NCBI RefSeq assembly: GCF_042675645.1
Contig: NZ_JBHTJH010000004.1
Coordinates: forward strand, 186,001 to 250,000
Direction: 5' to 3'
Source of the DNA: Sungkyunkwania multivorans
GTDB lineage: Bacteria; Bacteroidota; Bacteroidia; Flavobacteriales; Flavobacteriaceae
DNA: 64,000 nt
In this document: positions 26,324 through 34,962 of the stretch, in pieces
Position numbering within the stretch: position 1 is the first letter of the stretch
Layout of the letters: every line of letters starts with the position of its first letter
Program-made: the position numbers and the translations under genes
Notes under the pieces: generated by a model
The model's input: only the letters and a program-made list of their open reading frames with translations
Database searches by the model: none
Told to the model about the DNA's origin: nothing

Positions 26324-27091
26324 TTATGCCTTGTTTTTCTTAATAATTTCGTGCGCCAAATTTAGATAATTCGTGGCACCCTTGCTACTCGCATCGTAAT
26401 TGATGATGGTTTCTCCGAAACTCGGAGCTTCACTCAATCTGATGTTCCGTTGTATGATGGTCTTGAAAACCATATCGTTAAAATGCTTCTGCACTTCTTC
26501 CACGACCTGGTTAGAAAGTCGAAGCCGCGAGTCGTACATGGTCAATAGCAGTCCTTCGATATCCAATTCTGGATTGTGGATCTTCTGAACGCTTTTGATC
26601 GTGTTCAATAACTTACCGAGTCCCTCGAGGGCAAAATATTCGCATTGGATAGGAATGATGACCGAATCAGCGGCGGTCAGTGCATTCAAGGTGAGCAGGC
26701 CTAGGGAAGGTGCGCAATCGATCAGGATATAATCGTAGGTATCCTTTAGAGAGGTGATCGCCTTTTTCATCATGTATTCCCGCTGGTCCTTATCCACCAA
26801 CTCAATCTCTATCGCTACAAGATCGATATGCGCCGGAATGATATCTAAATTTGGGGATTCGGTGGCGATGATCGCATCCTTGGCTCCGATCGTATGCTCC
26901 AAAAGCTGATAGGTACCAACTTCAACACCTTCTACATCTATTCCTAGACCAGAGGTGGCGTTTGCTTGGGGATCGGCATCTATGACCAGCACTTTCTTTT
27001 CTAATACGCCCAGTGAAGCTGCTAAATTAACGGAGGTGGTCGTTTTTCCAACACCGCCTTTTTGGTTTGCAATAGCAATGATTTTGCCCAT
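26324..27091 (-). CDS. parA: ParA/Soj chromosome partitioning ATPase
   Basis: The 255-aa protein has the deviant Walker A KGGVGKTTTSVNLAASLG (about 11-28), Walker A' VIDADPQANAT, and DYILIDCAPSLGLLTLNAL as Walker B. It drives segregation of the chromosome origin with ParB. It is the first gene of the seven-gene leftward operon ending at 21391. A weak -7-like TATTTTTA lies about 20 bases upstream on the minus strand. Confidence 0.96.
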   Translation of the reverse strand: MGKIIAIANQKGGVGKTTTSVNLAASLGVLEKKVLVIDADPQANATSGLGIDVEGVEVGTYQLLEHTIGAKDAIIATESPNLDIIPAHIDLVAIEIELVDKDQREYMMKKAITSLKDTYDYILIDCAPSLGLLTLNALTAADSVIIPIQCEYFALEGLGKLLNTIKSVQKIHNPELDIEGLLLTMYDSRLRLSNQVVEEVQKHFNDMVFKTIIQRNIRLSEAPSFGETIINYDASSKGATNYLNLAHEIIKKNKA

Positions 27092-27467
27092 GGATGAAGT
27101 AAGTTTAAGCGATAAAAATACAACTATTTGTGGGTTTTAAAAATGAATTTTGTTAACAACCGACTCTGCGAAAAATAGGCGCGTCGCCATAGTTGCCGCC
27201 GTTCGGATCATAGCCGATCATCAATTTTGAATCAAAGGTGTTGATGCTGTCCAAGATGATGAATAAACAATAAAATTGTTTCGCGCTTTTTAGATAATAG
27301 GTTTCCTACAGATTGCGATTCATTTACTTCATTCATCGATCAACATGACAGAAAGAATTCTGATCATCCCTACATGGTTGAATAACAGAACATTTTTCTT
27401 TTAATCGGCAACTTTTTTTCTGTTAAATGCTAGAGAAGTCTTATATTAGAAGACGCAAAATGCAGTT
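27092..27467. other. 376-base gap without an intact gene
   Basis: The left part contains a decayed minus-strand reading frame (27153-27308, listed separately) ending at a TTGTTAACAA palindrome (27149-27158). The right part (27309-27467) is AT-rich leader DNA before the secreted protein gene; I see no further gene or clear promoter consensus there. Confidence 0.6.
27153..27308 (-). pseudogene. Relic C-terminus of a lost secreted protein gene (candidate)
   Basis: On the minus strand, codons run open from the TAG at 27306-27308 to a TAA at 27153-27155. The last 20 or so residues look protein-like (SKLMIGYDPNGGNYGDAPIF, then RRVGC). There is no upstream start apart from one internal ATG, at 27221. 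This looks like the surviving tail of an older gene next to parA, but the family was not recognised and chance cannot be excluded. Confidence 0.4.
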
Positions 27468-28673
27468 ATGAAATACTTTGCCCCTTTTTTCATGTTCTCA
27501 TTTTCGATGCTTTATGCTCAAAATGTCCCAAAAGAACCTACTTTTCCGCTACCTGAAAATCGATTCTATCAATTTTTGAACGACCCAAAGATCTATGACC
27601 CCAGTAAATTGGATGGAAATCCAAGAGAGGTTGTAAAGACTTTCGTTAGGTTCAATGACTTTGAACGTGTCGCCTATTCCGAAGTTACGAGAACGACATT
27701 TTCCAAAGACGGAAAGATCAATTCGCACAGAAAACAAGTCAGTGTGGGAGAGGGAAATTATACCCCTTTTGAAAAACCACGGCCCGATGTGGAAGTGGAT
27801 AGCGTGGACAATTTGAGACGAGTTACGTTGACACAGGCAGGCGTTGATGATGTGGTGCAATTCTTATTCAAAAGCGACACCTTGGTGCGTATGTTGATGG
27901 ATAGCGAGGAATATTTCGAAAAAGACTTTAGCTACAATGAACATCTTCAGCTTTCAGAAGTGAGGACCTACAAGCGAGATATCATGTATGATAAGGAAGG
28001 AGATGAAAGCACAAGGTACCTTGGGGATCGAAGAAATACGGAAGTTTTAAGATTTACCTATGATTCGCTTCAAAGAATGAAGGTCAAAGAGCGGCATTTG
28101 CTTTGGTTTGAGACCGTTAATGTGTATAAGACGGAATATAATTACGAACCCGATGGTGATATTTATTGTTTTTCCAGACACTACAATCGTTTCATGGCAG
28201 ATAATATCGACCATAGCCTACCGATCGATGCGCACGAGTTTGCAGATTATGATGTCGTGGCAGGAGAGGAGACCTTTGTCGATGGTTATTTCTACTACGA
28301 CGATAATGGAGATTTTGAGAGCTATCAGCTCGAGGACACCAAAGGTAATTTTGAGAAATTTAAGGTCTTTAGAACAGCACGGCTGATGAAAGTTGATGGT
28401 GATATGTTGATTCAGAATGAGAACGAAACGATTCGCAAGCGCGTTCTTCATTTGTATACTTATGACGATTTTCATAATCCGACTGAAATCCTATCGTATT
28501 TTTGGGATGGGGATATTAGACGTTTGGAAAAGAAGACGAGTATCGACATTGCCTATAAATTAAAGAGTGAAGAGAAAGAAATAAAGAAGAACGAAACAAA
28601 AAGACAACGCCAACGACGCATAAGACGCGAGCGCAGAAGGGTGCGAAAGGGTTATGCGACCAATAGTTATTGA
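27468..28673 (+). CDS. Secreted protein of unknown function
   Basis: A 401-aa protein with a signal peptide (residues 1-17, MKYFAPFFMFSFSMLYA). The mature part has repeated short beta-hairpin segments with Tyr and Asp (FSYNEHLQLSEVRTYKRD, FTYDSLQRMKVKERHLLW, TEYNYEPDGDIYCFSRHYN, GYFYYDDNGDFESYQLE). They recall YD/toast-rack-type repeats seen in secreted Bacteroidota proteins. The C-terminus is very basic (KRQRQRRIRRERRRVRKGY), unusual for a secreted protein. I do not recognise a family. It stands alone between a gap and a convergent gene. Confidence 0.75.
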   Translation: MKYFAPFFMFSFSMLYAQNVPKEPTFPLPENRFYQFLNDPKIYDPSKLDGNPREVVKTFVRFNDFERVAYSEVTRTTFSKDGKINSHRKQVSVGEGNYTPFEKPRPDVEVDSVDNLRRVTLTQAGVDDVVQFLFKSDTLVRMLMDSEEYFEKDFSYNEHLQLSEVRTYKRDIMYDKEGDESTRYLGDRRNTEVLRFTYDSLQRMKVKERHLLWFETVNVYKTEYNYEPDGDIYCFSRHYNRFMADNIDHSLPIDAHEFADYDVVAGEETFVDGYFYYDDNGDFESYQLEDTKGNFEKFKVFRTARLMKVDGDMLIQNENETIRKRVLHLYTYDDFHNPTEILSYFWDGDIRRLEKKTSIDIAYKLKSEEKEIKKNETKRQRQRRIRRERRRVRKGYATNSY

Positions 28674-28771
28674 TCATTATGTAAACCTTTTACTACACTC
28701 GAAGATGACTCCTCAACATGAAGATGGCACGGGGTTTCGAAATGATTTCTTCTAATACTAGTCAAAAACTT

Positions 28772-29659
28772 TTACTTTTTGTTCTTAGAGCGGATCATCG
28801 CTTCTAGCATATCCCACATTTCTTTGGGTACTTGTTCTAGCATATTGAATTCTCCAGCGCCTTGCAACCATTCTCCACCATCAATCGTAACGACTTCACC
28901 GTTGACATAGGCCGAAAAGTCAGATACCAAATAGGCGGCAAGGTTGGCAAGTTCTTGATGCTCTCCAGCACGTTTGAGCGGTACTTTTTTAGTCAGGTCA
29001 ATTTTTTCTTTGAGATCTCCAGGTACTAAACGATCCCATGCACCCTTGGTGGGGAAGGGGCCCGGAGCGATCGCATTAAAGCGCATACCGTATTTTGCCC
29101 ACTCTACGGCCAAACTTCTGGTCATGGCCAGTACGCCAGCTTTTGCTGTGGCCGATGGCACGACGAAACCCGATCCTGTCCAAGCGTAAGTCGTTACAAT
29201 ATTTAAGACATTGGTGTTTTCTTGTTTGGTGTTAATCCAATGTTTTCCGAAGGTCAAGGTGCAGTTTTTGGTTCCCTTTAAGACAATATCGATAATGGTG
29301 TCAAAGGCATTTGCCGATAATCTTTCGGTGGGCGATATAAAGTTTCCCGCAGCATTGTTCAAGAGGATATCTACCTTTCCAAAAGCATCGATGACGGTCT
29401 TGTGCATGGCCTCAACTTGATCGATATGCCTAACGTCGCATTGTACAGCTAGGCAAGTTCCACCAGTTTCTGTTTCCAGTTCTTTGGCAGTTCCTTGCAA
29501 CTTTTCTAGGTTTCTTGATGTAATGGCCACCTTGGCGCCCAACTCCAAAAAATATTTGGTCATTGCTTTCCCAAGACCGCTACCACCTCCGGTAACCACA
29601 ATGTTTTTACCCTTCAACGCATCATCGCGAAGCATTTTATCTGTATATCCCATAGTCAT
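28772..29659 (-). CDS. SDR oxidoreductase, 2,4-dienoyl-CoA reductase-like
   Basis: The 295-aa protein has the SDR cofactor motif VTGGGSGLGKA (about 22-32) and NNAAGNF. Instead of the usual YxxxK it has GSGFVVPSATAKAGVLAMTRSLAVEWAKYGMRFN, the pattern seen in mammalian mitochondrial 2,4-dienoyl-CoA reductases. It ends with GPFPTKGAWDRL and VTIDGGEWL. It probably uses NADPH to reduce dienoyl-CoA in beta-oxidation of polyunsaturated fatty acids, which fits the neighbouring methylmalonyl-CoA mutase genes. Two in-frame ATGs (29659 and 29653) are possible starts. Confidence 0.85.
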   Translation of the reverse strand: MTMGYTDKMLRDDALKGKNIVVTGGGSGLGKAMTKYFLELGAKVAITSRNLEKLQGTAKELETETGGTCLAVQCDVRHIDQVEAMHKTVIDAFGKVDILLNNAAGNFISPTERLSANAFDTIIDIVLKGTKNCTLTFGKHWINTKQENTNVLNIVTTYAWTGSGFVVPSATAKAGVLAMTRSLAVEWAKYGMRFNAIAPGPFPTKGAWDRLVPGDLKEKIDLTKKVPLKRAGEHQELANLAAYLVSDFSAYVNGEVVTIDGGEWLQGAGEFNMLEQVPKEMWDMLEAMIRSKNKK

Positions 29660-29727
29660 TGATCAGTTAATTGTTCGAAATGTAAATGTAACGAAAATCC
29701 TAACTATTATGCATGCATAATAAGAAG

Positions 29728-31860
29728 TTATTCGTTGCTATCGATAAGAATATCGAGTATCTTAATAGCGGCATCGCTTATTCTGGTGCCTGGACCAAAA
29801 ACGGCGACGGCACCAGCATCGAAAAGAAACTCATAGTCTTGCGCGGGTATGACCCCACCCACGATGACCATAATATCATCCCGATCGTATTTTTTCAATT
29901 CTTCGATGACCTGTGGAACCAGTGTTTTATGCCCTGCGGCCAAGGAGGACACTCCAAGTATATGTACATCGTTTTCTACGGCCTGTTTCGCTGCTTCGGC
30001 GGGCGTTTGGAACAGAGGACCGATATCGACATCAAAACCAACATCGGCATAACCCGTCGCCACCACCTTGGCACCACGATCATGACCATCCTGTCCCATT
30101 TTGGCGATCATAATTCTCGGACGACGTCCTTCGATCTCCGCAAACTTGTCGGCCAAATGCTTTGCTTTCTCAAAGCTTTCATCGTTTTGTATCTCTTTGC
30201 TGTACACGCCTGAAAATGATTGTATTTTAGCTTTGTATCTTCCGAATACCGCTTCTAAAGCATCCGATATTTCTCCGAGTGTTGCTCGTTCTCGTGCTGC
30301 TTCTACTGCTAAAGCTAGTAAATTTTCCTTTCCCGATTCGGCAGCCTCGGTCAACTTCTTCAGTGCCATGGCCACCTTTTCCGAATTTCTTTCGGCCTTT
30401 AGTTTTTCTAACTGTAGAATTTGTTGCTTGCGCACGGTTTGATTATCAACTTCTAAGATATGAAGTGGATCTTCCTCTTTCAATCGATATTTGTTAACGC
30501 CTACAATAATGTCTTGTCCACTATCTATGCGAGCTTGTTTTCGTGCGGCGGCCTCTTCGATGCGCATCTTTGGGATTCCCGCTTCGATGGCCTTGGTCAT
30601 GCCACCCAATTCCTCTACCTCTTGGATCAGCTGCCAGGCTTTATGGGCGATCTCATTGGTCAAACTTTCTACATAGTAGCTGCCGGCCCATGGGTCGACT
30701 GTTTTGGTGATCTTGGTTTCCTCCTGAAGGAATAACTGTGTGTTTCTTGCAATTCTTGCAGAAAAATCAGTAGGAAGCGCTATTGCCTCGTCTAGGGCAT
30801 TTGTATGTAGCGATTGTGTTCCGCCGAAAGCCGCCGCCGCCGCTTCGATACAGGTTCGCGCCACATTGTTGAAGGGATCTTGCTCGGTGAGACTCCAACC
30901 ACTGGTCTGGCTATGGGTTCTCAGGGCCAATGACTTTGGATTCTTTGGGTTGAATTGCTTTACGAGCTTGGCCCACAGCATCCGCGCTGCGCGCATTTTA
31001 GCTATTTCCATAAAGTGATTCATCCCAATGGCCCAAAAAAAGGAGAGACGAGGAGCAAACGTATCGATGTCCATTCCTGCTTCTAGCCCCTTTCGTATGT
31101 ATTCTAAACCATCTGCTAGGGTATAGGCCAGTTCGATATCGCAGGTGGCCCCAGCCTCTTGCATGTGATAGCCCGAAATACTGATACTATTGAATTTCGG
31201 CATTTCCTTGCTTGTATATTCAAAGATGTCCGAAATGATCTTCATCGAAGGGGTGGGAGGATAGATATAGGTATTACGGACCATAAATTCTTTGAGAATG
31301 TCGTTCTGGATGGTACCTGCTAATTGCTCGGGTCTTACCCCTTGTTCCTCGGCGGCAACGATATAAAAGGCCATGATGGGTAATACAGCGCCATTCATGG
31401 TCATAGAGACCGACATCTTATCTAACGGAATTTGATCGAAGAGCACCTTCATATCTTCAACCGAGTCGATGGCCACCCCAGCCTTTCCGACATCGCCGAC
31501 CACACGTTCGTGGTCACTATCATAACCTCTATGGGTGGGAAGGTCGAACGCAACAGATAATCCCTTCTGTCCAGCGGCTAGGTTACGACGGTAGAAGGCA
31601 TTGGATTCTTCGGCAGTGGAGAAACCAGCGTATTGCCTGATGGTCCACGGACGACGCACATACATGGTGGAATAAGGGCCGCGAAGATTGGGTGCTATCC
31701 CGGCTACAAAGTCCAAGTGCTCTACTTGATCGACATCTTCCTTGCTGTATTGGGATTTTATTTCAATACCTTCGGCGGAGGAGAAACTAAGGGTTTTCTT
31801 GGCCATTGATTTGTCGCTATCGGATTTCTTTGCAGTGATGTGTTGGATGTCCTTTCTCAT
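29728..31860 (-). CDS. mutB: Methylmalonyl-CoA mutase large subunit
   Basis: I start at ATG 31860 (MRKDIQHITAKK), since the longer frame begins at a TTG. The protein (710 aa) has the TIM-barrel catalytic domain (YSTMYVRRPWTIRQYAGFSTAEESNAFYRRN, then LPTHRGYDSDHERVVGDVGKAGVAIDSVEDM) and the C-terminal B12-binding domain with KMGQDGHDRGAKV, which carries the cobalt-ligand DxHxxG. It converts methylmalonyl-CoA to succinyl-CoA. It is coupled to the small subunit 15 bp upstream. No cobalamin riboswitch is visible. Confidence 0.96.
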   Translation of the reverse strand: MRKDIQHITAKKSDSDKSMAKKTLSFSSAEGIEIKSQYSKEDVDQVEHLDFVAGIAPNLRGPYSTMYVRRPWTIRQYAGFSTAEESNAFYRRNLAAGQKGLSVAFDLPTHRGYDSDHERVVGDVGKAGVAIDSVEDMKVLFDQIPLDKMSVSMTMNGAVLPIMAFYIVAAEEQGVRPEQLAGTIQNDILKEFMVRNTYIYPPTPSMKIISDIFEYTSKEMPKFNSISISGYHMQEAGATCDIELAYTLADGLEYIRKGLEAGMDIDTFAPRLSFFWAIGMNHFMEIAKMRAARMLWAKLVKQFNPKNPKSLALRTHSQTSGWSLTEQDPFNNVARTCIEAAAAAFGGTQSLHTNALDEAIALPTDFSARIARNTQLFLQEETKITKTVDPWAGSYYVESLTNEIAHKAWQLIQEVEELGGMTKAIEAGIPKMRIEEAAARKQARIDSGQDIIVGVNKYRLKEEDPLHILEVDNQTVRKQQILQLEKLKAERNSEKVAMALKKLTEAAESGKENLLALAVEAARERATLGEISDALEAVFGRYKAKIQSFSGVYSKEIQNDESFEKAKHLADKFAEIEGRRPRIMIAKMGQDGHDRGAKVVATGYADVGFDVDIGPLFQTPAEAAKQAVENDVHILGVSSLAAGHKTLVPQVIEELKKYDRDDIMVIVGGVIPAQDYEFLFDAGAVAVFGPGTRISDAAIKILDILIDSNE

Positions 31861-31874
31861 GGTCAAGGTCTAAT

Positions 31875-33236
31875 CTATTCTTTTTTTAATCGTTCCTGTT
31901 CTAATTTTTCCGTCAGACGTTTTTCGATTATGGGGACGATCGCCGTCTTTCTCGGATGCTTTTTTACAAAAGGATAGAGTTCTAGGTCATCCTTCATACG
32001 ATCTTCTTCGTTGGGGTACTTGTTAGATCCGATCAACACCTCTTCATTTTTGTCAAAGGCATCTTGCTCCTTATCTGCATGCTCTTTGATCTTTCGTTGG
32101 ATGGTCCCTTCTTTCAATTGCTTTAAAAATCCGCCGTTAGCTTCAATATCTTTAAATAGTGCCAATGCCTTTTCTGCTAATTGCTGAGTTAATTCTTCAA
32201 TATAATAGGCACCATCAGCTGGGTTGTCCACTTTATCAAAATAACTTTCAGATTTTAGGATCAGCAACTGGTTGCGAGAGATCCGTTCGCCAAACTCATT
32301 GTCTTTGTGATATATGGCGTCGTAGGGAAGATTGCAAATGGTGTTGGCCCCTCCCAAAATAGCACTCATACTCTCTGTCGTGGTGCGAAGCATGTTCGTA
32401 TTGTAGTCGTAGAGCGTTTTGTTTCGTCTTGTTGGAGTTGCAAGAATATGGCATTCAGGATGGAAGCCAAACTCCGTCGCTACCGAATGCCAAAGCAATC
32501 GTAGCGCTCGCAATTTGGCAATTTCAAAGAAATAATTAGTGCCTACAGCCATTTTAAAAACCACCGTACTATTCAATTTGTTTTTGGCATTACCCAGCAC
32601 GTTCATGTATTCTGTTGCATGGGCGATCGAATACGCCAATTGCTGCACCAGGTTAGCTCCCGCATTTTGATAGAGGGTAGCGTCGATGGCGAGTGTGGGT
32701 AGATGACCGAATGCGGTCGTCAAAACATCGAGATCTTTTTTCTCATCGTGAAACCAATTTCCGCTTCTTGCAAGATTACCGATGACGTCGTTATGGATAT
32801 AAAATGACGTGTCTTTTAATGCCAAGGACTTTATTTTTTCTGTGAAGTCGGCAGACACATATTGCGGTTCCAAATGTATCGAAACCTTGTTGAGATCGAT
32901 GTCTTTAAAGAGCTTTAAGAGATCAATGCCCTCAGATGGTAAGACAAACCACAGGCTTTCGGCACCGCGAGATAATATATCAGTTGCCTTTCTATTGGCG
33001 CCCATTTCATCTGCCACATAGATTTTTTGGCAAACTTCCCAGGCGGTTGCATTGGATTTTATGCCTTGTGGGGTTTTCTGATCATCACCATGATAAAATG
33101 GTTTCACATCGATTCCTTCTAAGGAATTCCAAATGAGGGTGTCGTTGTAATCTGCACCTTTCAGATCGAATTGTATTTTCTGCTTCCACTCCTTCGCAGA
33201 GACGGCATTGAATTCCTTAAATAATTTTTTTGTCAT
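31875..33236 (-). CDS. mutA: Methylmalonyl-CoA mutase small subunit, without B12 domain
   Basis: The 453-aa protein shows the same barrel fold in degenerate form (DYNDTLIWNSLEGIDVKPFYHGD, VGTNYFFEIAKLRALRLLWHS, DAIYHKDNEFGERISRNQLLILKSES). The chain stops soon after the barrel, so the C-terminal B12-like domain of the roughly 620-aa actinobacterial small subunit is absent. The small subunit is non-catalytic and stabilises the large one. It overlaps the DivIC gene by one base. Confidence 0.93.
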   Translation of the reverse strand: MTKKLFKEFNAVSAKEWKQKIQFDLKGADYNDTLIWNSLEGIDVKPFYHGDDQKTPQGIKSNATAWEVCQKIYVADEMGANRKATDILSRGAESLWFVLPSEGIDLLKLFKDIDLNKVSIHLEPQYVSADFTEKIKSLALKDTSFYIHNDVIGNLARSGNWFHDEKKDLDVLTTAFGHLPTLAIDATLYQNAGANLVQQLAYSIAHATEYMNVLGNAKNKLNSTVVFKMAVGTNYFFEIAKLRALRLLWHSVATEFGFHPECHILATPTRRNKTLYDYNTNMLRTTTESMSAILGGANTICNLPYDAIYHKDNEFGERISRNQLLILKSESYFDKVDNPADGAYYIEELTQQLAEKALALFKDIEANGGFLKQLKEGTIQRKIKEHADKEQDAFDKNEEVLIGSNKYPNEEDRMKDDLELYPFVKKHPRKTAIVPIIEKRLTEKLEQERLKKE

Positions 33237-33565
33237 TATTGGTTGGTGTTTAGGCTATCTTCGTATTCTATGATATAAATTTCTTCACCTTCCTTTTTCA
33301 TATAATAGCGCTCGCGCGCATATTTTTCTAATTCCTTTGGGTCTCTCAATCGATTCAGTGTTGCTTTATCCTTGAGGATCTCTTCCTTGAGATGCCTTTT
33401 TTGTTGCTCCAACTTTTCGATCTCCTCATTAAGCTCTTTGTGGGTGAGCCACGAGTTGGTATCTAAAAAAAGCATCCAGATCACAAATCCTGTAACAGTG
33501 AGTACGTAGACATTACTTATGATGGCGAACCATTTCTTTTCTTTTAGCCTTTGATAAAACTTCAT
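33236..33565 (-). CDS. Septum formation initiator (DivIC/FtsB-like)
   Basis: A 109-aa bitopic protein with a membrane segment at about 14-33 (IISNVYVLTVTGFVIWMLFL) followed by a coiled coil (LNEEIEKLEQQKRHLKEEILKDKATLNRLRDP) and ELEKYARERYYMKKEGEEIYII. This is the DivIC/FtsB layout, a member of the division trimer with FtsL and FtsQ. Its place between udk and mutA recurs in Flavobacteriia to my knowledge. Confidence 0.88.
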   Translation of the reverse strand: MKFYQRLKEKKWFAIISNVYVLTVTGFVIWMLFLDTNSWLTHKELNEEIEKLEQQKRHLKEEILKDKATLNRLRDPKELEKYARERYYMKKEGEEIYIIEYEDSLNTNQ

Positions 33566-33586
33566 CTAACTCGATTCTAAATAGCG

Positions 33587-34192
33587 TTAAAGCCGTTCAT
33601 TGATAATAGTGCGTACAATATCAACAGCTACCGTATTGTATTTATTGTTAGGGATGATAATATCGGCGTATTCTTTTGTGGGTTCTATAAATTGTTGATG
33701 CATTGGCTTCAGCGTGGTTTGGTAGCGATTTAAAACTTCATCTATATCACGTCCCCGCTCATTGATATCTCTACGAACCCTTCGTATCAAACGTTCGTCA
33801 GAATCCGCATGCACAAAGATCTTTATGTCGAACATGTCTCTGATCTCCTGATTGGTGAGGATCAAAATGCCTTCGATGATCATCACTTTTCTCGGATGTG
33901 TAAGTACGGTATCTTTTGTACGATTGTGCTGCACGAAAGAATATACGGGTTGATGAATGGGCTCTCCGTTTTTAAGCATTTCTAGATGCGAGGCCAAGAG
34001 GTCGAAGTCGATAGCTCTTGGATGGTCAAAGTTGATCTTTGTCCGTTCTTCGTAAGAAAGGTTTGAAGTGTCTTTATAATAAGAATCCTGCGATATGACT
34101 CCAACTTCGTCCGGAGGAAGTTCATTGATAATTTGGTTTACCACAGTGGTTTTTCCACAACCAGTACCACCGGCAATTCCTATGATCAGCAT
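33587..34192 (-). CDS. udk: Uridine kinase
   Basis: The 201-aa protein has a P-loop GIAGGTGCGKTTVVNQI (about 5-21), SQDSYYKD, NFDHPRAIDFDLL for nucleoside binding and RLIRRVRRDINERGRD as the lid. It phosphorylates uridine and cytidine for pyrimidine salvage. It heads the udk-divIC-mutA-mutB operon. A TAAATTTG -7 element inside an inverted repeat lies upstream (34206-34253). Confidence 0.95.
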   Translation of the reverse strand: MLIIGIAGGTGCGKTTVVNQIINELPPDEVGVISQDSYYKDTSNLSYEERTKINFDHPRAIDFDLLASHLEMLKNGEPIHQPVYSFVQHNRTKDTVLTHPRKVMIIEGILILTNQEIRDMFDIKIFVHADSDERLIRRVRRDINERGRDIDEVLNRYQTTLKPMHQQFIEPTKEYADIIIPNNKYNTVAVDIVRTIINERL

Positions 34193-34205
34193 GCGCGATT
34201 ACTTT

Positions 34206-34253
34206 TTGACAAATTTAGGGATTTGACTTCTATTTAAAAGTGATATTTGTCAA
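34206..34253 (-). promoter_or_regulatory. udk promoter with flanking inverted repeat
   Basis: On the minus strand TAAATTTG (34217 to 34210) matches TANNTTTG. A 9-bp inverted repeat, TTGACAAAT (34206-34214) and ATTTGTCAA (34245-34253), brackets the -7 and -33 region with a 30-base spacing, consistent with a regulator site or looped operator. Confidence 0.5.
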
Positions 34254-34295
34254 GGATATTTTTATGCTTAGTTAATGACAATTTTATTACGGCCT

Positions 34296-34955
34296 TCATT
34301 GTAGGACCAGGACCAAGGACAAGGGCTGACCTAAAGTCGGGTCTAGCGGTTCTAAAATTTCGATGGTGGAAAGCCCGATTTTAGAAACACCCTCTATCCA
34401 ATCGCAAAATGTTCTAGCATACAAAATATGTCCATCCACGAAATTACCAGCTAACCCCTTCCAGGAGTCGTGGATCCATTGGCTTTTATATGATAACCGT
34501 TGGGAGATCAAAAAAAAGGGGTGAATGGTTTGTATGAAAATCTTTCCTTTCGGAGCTAGGGTATTCTTGATCGCAGCTAATAGTTGAAAGGTCTTTTCCT
34601 GTTCATAAAGGCTGAAATTAAATACAACTGCATCAAAAGGACTGGAAGGAATCATCGTTCCTCCAATGATTTCCTCGTAAAGGAGTTTGTAGTAATCTTG
34701 ATTCCCTTTTGTCTTAGCATTTTTCACTAATTCATCTGTTGCGTCAATTCCTACGGTAAAAATACCCCGGGAAGAAAGCTCTCTGGACAACCAACCCTCA
34801 CCGCAACCGACGTCGAGCAATTTACTAGGATTATGCTTCAGAATAGTATTTACAATGACTTTATTGGTAACCGCTCTTGAGGGAATCAATTGTTTGTCAA
34901 TTGTATTGATCCATTCTGAAGCATTTATATTCCATGAGTCTAAAATATTTTTCAT
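34296..34955 (-). CDS. Class I SAM-dependent methyltransferase
   Basis: A 219-aa protein with the SAM-binding motif KLLDVGCGEGWLSREL (about 50-65), then FTVGIDATDELV, and post-motif FDAVVFNFSLYEQ (about 113-125). It has no membrane segment. The start lies 7 bp after the susD stop, so it is probably co-transcribed with the susCD pair, an unusual partner for which no substrate is obvious. A small-molecule acceptor is possible. Confidence 0.85.
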   Translation of the reverse strand: MKNILDSWNINASEWINTIDKQLIPSRAVTNKVIVNTILKHNPSKLLDVGCGEGWLSRELSSRGIFTVGIDATDELVKNAKTKGNQDYYKLLYEEIIGGTMIPSSPFDAVVFNFSLYEQEKTFQLLAAIKNTLAPKGKIFIQTIHPFFLISQRLSYKSQWIHDSWKGLAGNFVDGHILYARTFCDWIEGVSKIGLSTIEILEPLDPTLGQPLSLVLVLQ

Positions 34956-34962
34956 AGATTAC

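Noticed and set aside
26324..27160. Search for a parS or origin next to parAB
   Set aside because: No GTTTCACGTGAAAC-like palindrome or DnaA-box cluster was found; TTGTTAACAA at 27149 does not fit parS.
29713..30213. Plus-strand frame opposite methylmalonyl-CoA mutase
   Set aside because: A shadow of the conserved mutB reading frame with no family features.
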